Shown: in pieces, positions 17,848 to 25,791 of the stretch
How the letters are laid out: each line of letters begins with the position of its first letter
Position numbering within the stretch: the first letter of the stretch is position 1
Assembly: GCA_945861765.1 (NCBI GenBank)
Contig: CAMAWP010000020.1
Coordinates: 1-41,103, forward strand
DNA from: Akkermansia muciniphila
GTDB lineage: Bacteria > Verrucomicrobiota > Verrucomicrobiia > Limisphaerales > SIBE01
Direction: 5' to 3'
DNA length: 41,103 nt
The notes under the pieces: generated by a model
What the model was told of the DNA's origin: nothing
The model's input: only the letters and a program-made list of their open reading frames with translations
Database searches by the model: none
Position numbers and translations under genes: made by a program

Positions 17848-17948
17848 CCAGCGGATTGGCGCGAATGAATCCTTCTCATCACATCAATGACTCGATTTCA
17901 TGGATAGCGCTTCGAGTCGGCAGGAGTCGCGTTACAAAGTTTTTAAGT

Positions 17949-17973
17949 GGCTCCGGAATCATTATATGGAGCC
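17949..17973. promoter_or_regulatory. Candidate upstream activator site (inverted repeat)
   Basis: GGCTCC at 17949-17954 and GGAGCC at 17968-17973 form an inverted repeat with 13-bp spacing, centred about 140 bp upstream of the predicted sigma-54 transcription start. That is the usual distance for an enhancer bound by an NtrC-family dimer. The sequence is not the enteric NtrC consensus, so the binding protein is unknown. Confidence 0.3.
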
Positions 17974-18251
17974 GATCGATTGACGAAAATGCCGACGAAC
18001 GTCCGAGCCGTTGGGCTTTGGTTTGGTCATCCAGAACAGACGAGTTGTTCTCTTTTGTGCAGCGTGAACAAAATGCGCGAAACGAAGACGGGAGGAACCA
18101 CTCGCTCCAAAACGCGGCCATCCCCGGCAAACTCCGAACGGTGTTGGTAGATTCGATGGCGTGACTGATCAACCCCGCGCAGCCGTACGGTCGCGGATCG
18201 TGTGCTTCTCTGAATCGATCATCACCGTCGTGCGCTCAATCCCTTCATAGT

Positions 18252-18729
18252 CGAATTCGGTTCCCCGCTGTTTTCAGTGGAACCATTTCCGTGTCCGGGC
18301 TGGAAGACTCACTCCGGAGGGGTGCCTGGAGTTTGGACATTTTCGGGCCGTGTGCTGTTGTAGCCGATGAGGTTTGCGACTCACATCTCCCGGATGGGAG
18401 ATTCGAGAATAGCCCACCCTTTCAAGGGTGGGATTAGGTAGTAAAAAGCCAAAGTCCCGAAGGGACGGTTGAACTATTCGCGGACGATCCTTTGTCCTGA
18501 ACAGACAGTAGGAGCTCACGTGCGACATTGGGGGATTCGGCCGTCCCTGCGGGACTTGTGCAATCGCTCATGCGAACCCGGCAGTCAACTGCCGGGCTAT
18601 TCTCAAATCTCCCTCCGGGAGACGAAGGCAGCCAATAGGTCCAAACTCCAGTCAGCCCGGCGGGATGAAAAAAAGGTATTCATCCGCTGTGGACCTATTC
18701 CTTTGAAAACAGCGGGGAACCTCGAATTC
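18252..18729. repeat. 478-bp nested imperfect palindrome (BIME/MITE-like)
   Basis: Four pairs of inverted arms are nested in the right order: 18259-18275 with 18705-18721 (GGTTCCCCGCTGTTTTC, 17/17), 18326-18338 with 18639-18651 (13/13), about 18386-18412 with 18594-18622 (sharing the GGGCTATTCTC...AATCTCCC core), and about 18451-18475 with 18536-18560. Within the arms are six small hairpins at 18386-18401, 18413-18432, 18454-18466, 18543-18555, 18577-18596 and 18608-18622. No coding capacity is evident. It ends 157 bp before the DUF1549 gene. Confidence 0.75.
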
Positions 18730-18886
18730 CCAATCGTACGGTTCTGGATCAGCCATAAAGGACAGGAACGGGATGGTCTTGGCTTGATCCTCTGAGAGAG
18801 CAGCGGATTTGTCCGAATGAAATCTGGCCAGGCCGCGTCAAAATGTGTTGATTGGCAATTCGTCAGAGAGACTATATTAGTAACCC

Positions 18887-21800
18887 ATGAACCAACTGCG
18901 AACATTGACTCGATATGCCTCGGTGCTCGTAACGCTCTGCGCGTTTGCTGCTGTTACTCTTTCGGTGCGGGCCGATACCCTAGGCGGCGCGGCGCCGGGC
19001 ATTGACTTCAACCGCCAGATTCGGTCAATACTTTCGGAGAACTGCTTTACTTGCCATGGCCCCGACGAAGGCACTCGCAAAGCAAAGTTCCGGCTCGACA
19101 ACAAAGAGGCCGCCTTCAAAGGAGGAAAATCCGGCTCGCCGTCGATCGTTCCAGGTAAACTCGACGAGAGTGAATTGATTAAACGCATCATTAGCGCGGA
19201 CGAAGACGAAGTGATGCCCCCGCCCAAATCACAGAAGAAACTCACATCGGCACAGATTGATCTGTTGAAGCGGTGGGTGGCTGAAGGTGCCGTTTGGCAA
19301 ACGCACTGGGCTTACGAGAAGCCAATGCGCCAGGCGCCGCCAGAGACAGCGGACAAGAGTTGGGGCCGTAACGAAATTGACCGCTTCGTGTTGTCGCGCT
19401 TGGAGAAGGCGGAGCTCAAACCCTCGCCCGAAGCTGAAAGGACCACGCTCGTCCGCCGCGCGGCGCTTGATTTAACGGGCTTGCCGCCAAGCGTGCAAGA
19501 AGTGGATGCCTATCTGAACGACAAAAATCCGGATGCGTATGAGAAAGTCGTGGGCCGTCTGCTCACCTCGTCGCGCTATGGTGAACACATGACGAAGTTC
19601 TGGCTCGATGCTGCGCGTTATGCTGATTCTCATGGGTATCACATCGACTCGAAGCGTGACATCTGGCCTTATCGCGAATGGGTGATCAAAGCGTTTAATC
19701 AGAACATGCCGTTCGATCAATTCACGACCGAACAGCTCGCCGGGGATTTGCTACCGAACGCGACCACGAGCCAAAAAATCGCTTCCGGTTACGTGCGCTG
19801 CAATATGAGCACCGGTGAGGGCGGCTCCATCGACGCCGAATATCAGGCGAAGTACACTTTCGACCGCACCGAAACCACGGCCACGATTTGGATGGGTTTG
19901 ACCTGGACTTGCGCCCGCTGTCACACACACAAATACGATCCCATTACGCAGCGTGAATACTACGGCCTTTACTCGTTTTTCAACAACTTGAACGAGCCTG
20001 TCATGGACGGCAACAAGCCCAATCCCGACCCGTTCATCCAGTTGCCATCACCGGAACAGAAGGCGCGCCAGGACGAGCTGAAGCAGTTCATCGCGGACGG
20101 CGCGAAGCAAATCGAGCGGCCTGTCCCCGAGTTGGACAAAGCGCAAGCGCCGTGGCAGGCGGACTGGCACAAGAAATTGAGCGTCGGCTGGAGGACTGTG
20201 AACCCCGCGACAACCCGTTCGGCGAACACCAATGGAGCCACGTTGAAAGTTTTGCCGGACTTGTCGATCCTCGCTGAAGGCCCAACGCCAACTCAGGATG
20301 TCTATGAGGTTACATCCATTCTTTCGCCAGGAAGGCTTGCCGCTCTTCGAGTGGAAGCTTTGCCTCACCAATCCCTACCTCAAGGGAGTAGCGCCCGTGC
20401 GGACGATGGCAGGTTTCGTCTGTCTGAAATCGAGGCGGAGATCGTTGTAACCGACGTCGCCAGCAAGACCAACAAGCCAAAGAAACTGAAGTTCGTGCAA
20501 GCTGCATCGGATACGGCTGAGGGAAACTACGAAGCTCGCAAAGCCATCGATGGGAATGCCGACAGCGGATGGAGCGTTGGCACAAACTCTATTGCAGAAC
20601 CGCACCAGGCGGTGTTTGTTTTGGGCGAACCGATGGAAGTGGCAGCCGGATCCGAGTTGCGGATTCGCTTGCGGTTCGAAGGTTCCGATCCGAGGCGAGC
20701 TCTCGGGCATTTCCGGCTCGCGATGGCCAGGGATACCGAGTTGGTGCAACTGCTGATCCCCACCAAGCAAGAGCCCTGGCGAGTGCTCGGACCGTTCCAG
20801 AGCGAAGGACTTCAGGCCGGTTTCGTCAAAGCCTATCAGCCGGAGCAGGAGATCGATTTGAAGAAATCCTATCCGGGTGTGCGCGAGGAAATCAAGTGGA
20901 GCGCTCGCCCCGAGCTTGAAGATGGCAAAGCACACTTGCTCGTTCACGAATTGCACGGCGTTCACGGCGCGTACTATTTCTACCGGACGATCAAGGTCGG
21001 AGAAGATCGAAAGGCTGAGTTCACCCTGCGCGCCGACCAACTGTTCAAGGTTTGGCTGAACGGCCAGATGGTGCTTGAGCGCTCGACGCCGGCGAATCCT
21101 GCGGATGGGCCGTCGAAAGCCACAGTGGATCTGAAAAAGGGTGAAAACAAACTTCTCGTGAAAGTGGTCAACCACCAAGGTTATGCTTACTTCTCGTTCG
21201 ATACTAACCTGGGCGGAGGCGATGTGTTATCGGCGGAAGTCGCGCCAATTCTCGCGGTGACGGAACAGCCGTCCCAGGGCGAGCTTACAAAGGTCCGTGA
21301 CTTATATCGCCGCGAGCATTCGGATGAGTTCAAGCAACTGTTTGCGAATATGGAGCAGTTCCGCGCGGAGCAAACGTCGCTTGAAGGAGCCATTCCCACG
21401 ACAATGATCGCGAAAGAGCTGACGAAGCCCCGTGACACCTTCATGTTCGCGCGCGGCGAATACGATAAGCCTGGCGAAAAAGCTTCCGCAGGTGTGCCCT
21501 CGATATTGCCACCGCTCCCGAAAGATGCGCCCACCAATCGGCTGGGTCTGGCCCAGTGGCTTGTCAGCCCGGACCATCCACTCACGGCGCGCGTCGCGGT
21601 CAATCGGATTTGGCAGCAGTATTTTGGCGTGGGTCTGGTCAAGACGGCCGAGGACTTTGGCGTTCAAGGCGAGCGGCCTTCCCATCCGGAGCTGCTCGAT
21701 TGGCTGGCCACTGAGTTCGTGCGAACGGGTTGGGATGTGAAGCGTTTGCAACGGATGATCGTGACTTCTGCGACTTACCGGCAATCCGCGAAGCTGACGC

Positions 21801-22480
21801 CTGAGTTGCTCCGTCGTGATCCCGAGAACCGTCTGCTGGCTCGCGGCTCGCGCTTCCGCGTCGATGCGGAAGGAGTGCGCGATATGGCGCTCTATTTGGG
21901 CGGCCTGCTCGTCGAGCGGACGGGCGGGCACAGCGTCAAGCCCTACGAGCCGTCCGGACTTTGGGAGGCTGTGTCATTCAATAACTCGCAAAAGTATGTT
22001 CCGGACATCGGCGAGAGCCAATACCGCCGCAGCCTTTATACCTATTGGAAGCGGCAGAGTCCGCCGCCGAACATGTTGATCTTCGATGCGCCAACACGCG
22101 AGTACTGCGTTGTGAGGCGTCCACGGACGAACACGCCATTGCAAGCGCTCGCGCTGTTGAACGATCCTCAATTCGTCGAAAGCTCGAGGGCTTTCGCTCA
22201 ACGGATTCTGCTCGAAGGCGGGGAGACCGGCGAAAGTAGAATTGCCTTCGCGTTCCGGCTGGCGACGGCGCGCAAGCCAACACAGGGTGAAGTGGCTGTG
22301 CTTCAACAAGTGCTCGATCAGCATCTCGCCGATTACAAAAAGGACAAGGACGCCGCGGACAAGTTGCTCGGCGTCGGAAGTTTTAAAGCAAAGGATTGCT
22401 TTGATCGAAGCGAGCTCGCCGCATGGACGACCATCGCCAGCATGATTTTAAACCTGGATGAGACCGTTACAAAAGGCTAG
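18887..22480 (+). CDS. Exported DUF1549/DUF1553 cytochrome-domain protein (module 1)
   Basis: A 1197-residue protein with a signal peptide (about 1-29). The planctomycete cytochrome-c-like domain PSCyt1 is at about 40-135, with heme motif C53-F-T-C56-H57 and a possible axial Met in MPPP at 110. DUF1549 is at about 160-370, containing a second CxxCH (C342-ARCH346) in TCARCHTHKYDP. A middle beta-rich region at about 480-780 resembles carbohydrate-binding or discoidin-type folds. DUF1553 is at about 880-1170 (RVAVNRIWQQYFG, VKRLQRMIVTSATYRQS, RRPRTNTPLQALALLNDP). Such proteins are abundant in Planctomycetes and Verrucomicrobia, and their reaction is unknown. It pairs with the DUF1501 gene 67 bp downstream, the standard arrangement. 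Confidence 0.9.
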   Translation: MNQLRTLTRYASVLVTLCAFAAVTLSVRADTLGGAAPGIDFNRQIRSILSENCFTCHGPDEGTRKAKFRLDNKEAAFKGGKSGSPSIVPGKLDESELIKRIISADEDEVMPPPKSQKKLTSAQIDLLKRWVAEGAVWQTHWAYEKPMRQAPPETADKSWGRNEIDRFVLSRLEKAELKPSPEAERTTLVRRAALDLTGLPPSVQEVDAYLNDKNPDAYEKVVGRLLTSSRYGEHMTKFWLDAARYADSHGYHIDSKRDIWPYREWVIKAFNQNMPFDQFTTEQLAGDLLPNATTSQKIASGYVRCNMSTGEGGSIDAEYQAKYTFDRTETTATIWMGLTWTCARCHTHKYDPITQREYYGLYSFFNNLNEPVMDGNKPNPDPFIQLPSPEQKARQDELKQFIADGAKQIERPVPELDKAQAPWQADWHKKLSVGWRTVNPATTRSANTNGATLKVLPDLSILAEGPTPTQDVYEVTSILSPGRLAALRVEALPHQSLPQGSSARADDGRFRLSEIEAEIVVTDVASKTNKPKKLKFVQAASDTAEGNYEARKAIDGNADSGWSVGTNSIAEPHQAVFVLGEPMEVAAGSELRIRLRFEGSDPRRALGHFRLAMARDTELVQLLIPTKQEPWRVLGPFQSEGLQAGFVKAYQPEQEIDLKKSYPGVREEIKWSARPELEDGKAHLLVHELHGVHGAYYFYRTIKVGEDRKAEFTLRADQLFKVWLNGQMVLERSTPANPADGPSKATVDLKKGENKLLVKVVNHQGYAYFSFDTNLGGGDVLSAEVAPILAVTEQPSQGELTKVRDLYRREHSDEFKQLFANMEQFRAEQTSLEGAIPTTMIAKELTKPRDTFMFARGEYDKPGEKASAGVPSILPPLPKDAPTNRLGLAQWLVSPDHPLTARVAVNRIWQQYFGVGLVKTAEDFGVQGERPSHPELLDWLATEFVRTGWDVKRLQRMIVTSATYRQSAKLTPELLRRDPENRLLARGSRFRVDAEGVRDMALYLGGLLVERTGGHSVKPYEPSGLWEAVSFNNSQKYVPDIGESQYRRSLYTYWKRQSPPPNMLIFDAPTREYCVVRRPRTNTPLQALALLNDPQFVESSRAFAQRILLEGGETGESRIAFAFRLATARKPTQGEVAVLQQVLDQHLADYKKDKDAADKLLGVGSFKAKDCFDRSELAAWTTIASMILNLDETVTKG

Positions 22481-22547
22481 GCCCATCTAAGTTGATTGGC
22501 TCAATGGACGAGACGTTGGATTGACTGACTTTTCAGAAATAGAACTT

Positions 22548-23999
22548 ATGGACCCACTAAGAGAGCACGGTTTGTTGTTAACCCGACGACATTTCTTCGG
22601 TCGCATGGCCGCGGGCATTGGCACCGCGGCATTGGGCTCGCTGATGAACCCGGGGTTGTTCAGCAGCTTCGCCAACGGGGCCGCCAAAGGCGCGCTCGGC
22701 AAGCCGCATTTCGCGCCGAAGGCCAAACGGGTCATTTACCTTTTCATGGCTGGCGGGCCGGCGCAGATGGAATTGCTCGACTACAAACCTGAGCTGGAGA
22801 AGCTGCACAACTCCGAATTGCCCGAGTCCGTCCGCATGGGCCAACGCATCACCACGATGACCTCGGGCCAGAAGGCATTTCCAGTGGTGAAGCCGATCTT
22901 CAAGTTCTCGCGCCAGGGAAAGTGCGGGACTTGGATCAGTGAACTCTTGCCGCATATCGGCGGCATCGCGGACGACATCTGCATCATCAAAACGATCAAT
23001 ACTGAAGCGATCAACCACGACCCCGCGATTACTTGCATTCAGACCGGTTTCCAGCAACCAGGCCGGCCATGCATTGGATCCTGGCTGAGCTACGGGCTGG
23101 GCAATGACAACGAAAACCTTCCCTCCTTCATTGTCATGATTTCAAGCGGCAAGGAAAGCGATCAACCGCTTTACACCCGTTTGTGGAGCGCTGGTTTTCT
23201 GCCGTCCGAATATCAGGGCGTCCAATTCCGCGGCACCGGCGATCCAGTGCTCTATTTATCAAATCCTCCGGGAGTGTCTAGCGCAACGCGTCGTCGCATG
23301 CTGGACGGGATTGCAGCACTCAACTCCAAGCAATTCGACACATTCGCCGATCCTGAGATCAGCACGCGCATTGCTCAATACGAAATGGGTTTTCGCATGC
23401 AAAGCTCGGTGCCGGAGTTGGTCGATGTTTCAGGCGAGTCGGAGAGCACGCTGGAGATGTATGGTCCCGACGTGAAGAAGGCGGGATCGTTTGCTTACAA
23501 CTGTCTGCTCGCGCGTCGCATGGCCGAGCGAGGCGTGCGTTTCATCCAACTGTATCATCGCGGCTGGGATCAGCACGGCAACCTGCCGAAGCGTATTCGC
23601 GAGCAAGTCAAGGATACAGACCAGGCCAGTGCCGCTCTCGTCAAAGATCTCAAACAGCGCGGGATGCTCGACGACACGCTCGTCGTTTGGGGCGGCGAAT
23701 TCGGGCGCACGGTTTATAGCCAGGGAAAAATCGAGCCGGATAACTACGGCCGCGATCATCACGGGCGATGTTATTCAATTTGGATGGCGGGCGGCGGTGT
23801 CAAAGGCGGCATTACCTACGGCGAAACCGACGATTACTGTTACAATATCGCCGAGAACCCAGTCCACATCCACGACCAAAACGCCACCATTTTGCACTGC
23901 CTTGGCGTTGAGCACGAGAAGCTGACCTATCGGTTCCAAGGGCGCGACTTCCGCCTGACCGACATTCACGGTCAGGTGGTAAAGGGCATTCTTGCGTAA
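22548..23999 (+). CDS. Tat-exported DUF1501 protein (module 1)
   Basis: About 483 residues. A twin-arginine signal ([19 protein letters not shown]) is near the N-terminus. The body is the DUF1501 fold (COG4102), distantly like the alkaline phosphatase/sulfatase superfamily. Conserved stretches are [16 protein letters not shown] near the start, GGEFGRT, and [20 protein letters not shown] near the end, which contain likely metal ligands. The usual acidic residue of the first motif (commonly GGPSHVDTFDPKP) is Glu here. ATG 22548 is preferred over TTG 22521, since it keeps the Tat signal near the start. It forms a pair with the DUF1549 protein; Tat export suggests it folds with a cofactor or metal in the cytoplasm. 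Confidence 0.88.
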   Translation: MDPLREHGLLLTRRHFFGRMAAGIGTAALGSLMNPGLFSSFANGAAKGALGKPHFAPKAKRVIYLFMAGGPAQMELLDYKPELEKLHNSELPESVRMGQRITTMTSGQKAFPVVKPIFKFSRQGKCGTWISELLPHIGGIADDICIIKTINTEAINHDPAITCIQTGFQQPGRPCIGSWLSYGLGNDNENLPSFIVMISSGKESDQPLYTRLWSAGFLPSEYQGVQFRGTGDPVLYLSNPPGVSSATRRRMLDGIAALNSKQFDTFADPEISTRIAQYEMGFRMQSSVPELVDVSGESESTLEMYGPDVKKAGSFAYNCLLARRMAERGVRFIQLYHRGWDQHGNLPKRIREQVKDTDQASAALVKDLKQRGMLDDTLVVWGGEFGRTVYSQGKIEPDNYGRDHHGRCYSIWMAGGGVKGGITYGETDDYCYNIAENPVHIHDQNATILHCLGVEHEKLTYRFQGRDFRLTDIHGQVVKGILA

Positions 24000-24046
24000 A
24001 AGGCGTGCCCAAAATTAAACACCGAGCTTCCCACAAGCCGAACTCG

Positions 24047-25156
24047 TTAAATCGTCAGCGCTCGTTCGCGCGCCACGACTTTCCATCGGCCCGTGGCCCG
24101 GCCGTTCTTCACGACCACGGCCTCGGAATGCAATGCGACAGTCGGACAAATGTGGCGAGGCACCCCGTACAGAACGTCACCCACCCTAAATTCGTTAGCC
24201 CTGAGTGTCTCGATGACAAGATGCTCCTCGCTATGATTGGTCGCTGAAGCATCGGGAAGGTCGAGAAACTGAACCCGCGGATGGGGATTCTCGGCAGCCA
24301 CCGCTTTGTGACCGAGATCGAGGCAGAGAAGATTTGCTCCTGGCTTGCTGATGACGCGCGTTAAGAGCAGAGCCGCAGGCAAGAATTCAAGATCTGGCAA
24401 TTTGTCGGTATAGCTAAAGTCCCAAAGCAGGGTGGTGCCTGGACTGCACTCGACATCTGGCCTGCGCGCGTGAATCGGAAACGTCGGAGTTCCGCCAGCT
24501 ACAACCTTGGGAACAGGCAGACCTGCTTTCAACAGTTCCTGGCGGAGCCCGCTCACGAGGGCGAAAGCCGCGTCACAAATGTGGGTTCGCTCCGCAACGT
24601 CGGTCTGATTGATATGGCCGTCATAGGCGTGAAGCCCACCCGGCCGCAGACCAGTGGATTGAGCGATAAGGCGATAAAGTTCAACCGCCCCGGGCCCTGG
24701 TGCGACTCCCGTCCGGTGCATCCCGCTATCGACATCCAGCAACAAATCGAGACTGACCCCCGCTTCCGAGAAGGCACTCGCCAACAGACGGATCGAGTCC
24801 GCGTCATCAGCAATGGCCGAGAACTTCGTGTTCGGGAATGTTTTTACCAACTGGACGAGCCGCTTCACATTAGGGCCCACAGGTTGATAGGCCAGCAACA
24901 CATCCGCAGCGCCGCAAGCCGCGACCATCTCGGTTTCGGCGATTGTCGCGCATTTGAATTTGGAAATGCCGAACCCCATCTGAATTCGGATCACCTCCGG
25001 TAGCTTATGCGTCTTGATATGAGGACGAAGCCGCGCAACATCACGCACGATTTCCAACATTCGACGAACGTTATGTTCGACCCGGTCCGGATAGATCAGC
25101 AAAGAGGGGGAAGGGACTTCACTTACATTGGCGACGGTGTACCAGGAACTCGACAT
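24047..25156 (-). CDS. D-threonine aldolase / D-serine dehydratase-like PLP enzyme
   Basis: A 369-residue fold-type III (alanine-racemase-like) enzyme. PLP-binding Lys48 is in RPHIKTHK. The barrel continues with KCATIAETEMVAACGAADVL and LLLDVDSGMHRTGV. The C-terminal metal site H335-x-C337 is in PRHICPTVAL, as in D-threonine aldolases and eukaryotic-type D-serine dehydratases. It likely cleaves or dehydrates a D-beta-hydroxy amino acid in the cytoplasm; the exact substrate is open. It lies 30 bp after a RidA gene on the same strand, a frequent pairing because RidA hydrolyses reactive enamine/imine products of PLP enzymes. Confidence 0.87.
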   Translation of the reverse strand: MSSSWYTVANVSEVPSPSLLIYPDRVEHNVRRMLEIVRDVARLRPHIKTHKLPEVIRIQMGFGISKFKCATIAETEMVAACGAADVLLAYQPVGPNVKRLVQLVKTFPNTKFSAIADDADSIRLLASAFSEAGVSLDLLLDVDSGMHRTGVAPGPGAVELYRLIAQSTGLRPGGLHAYDGHINQTDVAERTHICDAAFALVSGLRQELLKAGLPVPKVVAGGTPTFPIHARRPDVECSPGTTLLWDFSYTDKLPDLEFLPAALLLTRVISKPGANLLCLDLGHKAVAAENPHPRVQFLDLPDASATNHSEEHLVIETLRANEFRVGDVLYGVPRHICPTVALHSEAVVVKNGRATGRWKVVARERALTI

Positions 25157-25186
25157 GGCGTTGAAAAATGGAGGAGAGCGTTGAGT

Positions 25187-25651
25187 CTATTTCTCGATTT
25201 CAAAGATGGCTTCGACCTCGACCGCGATGTTGCCGGGCAAGGCGGCCATCCCCACAGCGCTGCGTGCGCCAACGCCGTTGTCCTTACCGAACACATCTGC
25301 AAAGAGTTCGCTGCAACCATTGATCACTGCGGGATGCTCGCGGAAGTCGTGCGTGCTGTTCACCATTCCGAGCAGCTTCACGAGGCGTTTGACTCGATCC
25401 AAGCTGCCCAGTTGATCACGAAGCGTGGCGAGTATTGTCAATCCAACCTGGCGGGCCGCCAACTTCCCGGCTTGCAAATCAAGATCATCTCCAACCCGCC
25501 CAACCATCAGTGACATGTCGGCTCTCAAAGGGCCGTGCCCCGACACATAAGCCAAATTATCCACAATCACGACCGGTTTATAGACGCCTGCGGGCTTGGG
25601 TGCCGGAGGAAGTTCAAGTTTCAGTTCTTTGACGCGAGCTTCTGCATTCAT
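25187..25651 (-). CDS. RidA/YjgF family enamine-imine deaminase
   Basis: A 154-residue member of the longer (about 150-residue) RidA subgroup. Recognisable parts are PPAPKPAGVYKPVVIVDNLA, YVSGHGPL, the RQVGLTILATLRDQLGSLDRV-like helix region and the C-terminal ARSAVGMAALPGNIAVEVEA. Classic RidA hydrolyses 2-aminoacrylate and related imines; the Arg before SAVG corresponds in position to the catalytic arginine. It probably works with the downstream PLP enzyme, which could release such intermediates from D-amino acids. The two form a two-gene operon. The following 140 bp to the WD40 gene shows no other feature. Confidence 0.9.
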   Translation of the reverse strand: MNAEARVKELKLELPPAPKPAGVYKPVVIVDNLAYVSGHGPLRADMSLMVGRVGDDLDLQAGKLAARQVGLTILATLRDQLGSLDRVKRLVKLLGMVNSTHDFREHPAVINGCSELFADVFGKDNGVGARSAVGMAALPGNIAVEVEAIFEIEK

Positions 25652-25791
25652 GGAAATGTTCTATGTTGGATAGGTTAACCGCTTTTGAATGGCTAAGCAT
25701 TCATTGGTTGCAGTTCCGCAGGCAAGACTTTTTCCGCGGGATCTGCAAAGCAATATCCGGCACCGCAACGGCAAGGACAAGGATGGCTGCT

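Larger units (their letters stand above)
17705..18886. other. 1.2-kb divergent intergenic region
   Basis: This gap separates the minus-strand urea operon from the plus-strand DUF1549 gene. It holds a leader hairpin, a sigma-54-type promoter, an upstream inverted repeat and a 478-bp nested palindrome, each listed separately. Two short overlapping frames (17757-18164 plus, 17879-18172 minus) have no recognisable sequence and are not called. In 18174-18251 I see nothing. Confidence 0.7.

Noticed and set aside
17757-18172. Overlapping short frames on both strands in the divergent gap
   Set aside because: Neither has a recognisable family or a ribosome-binding site, and both overlap the promoter region of the urea operon.
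18386-18622. Cluster of short palindromes considered as a CRISPR array
   Set aside because: The units are inverted and of different sequence, not direct repeats with equal spacers.
20375-21178. A 267-codon minus-strand frame inside the first DUF1549 gene
   Set aside because: No family features; it mirrors the sense gene, which has continuous domain similarity through the region.
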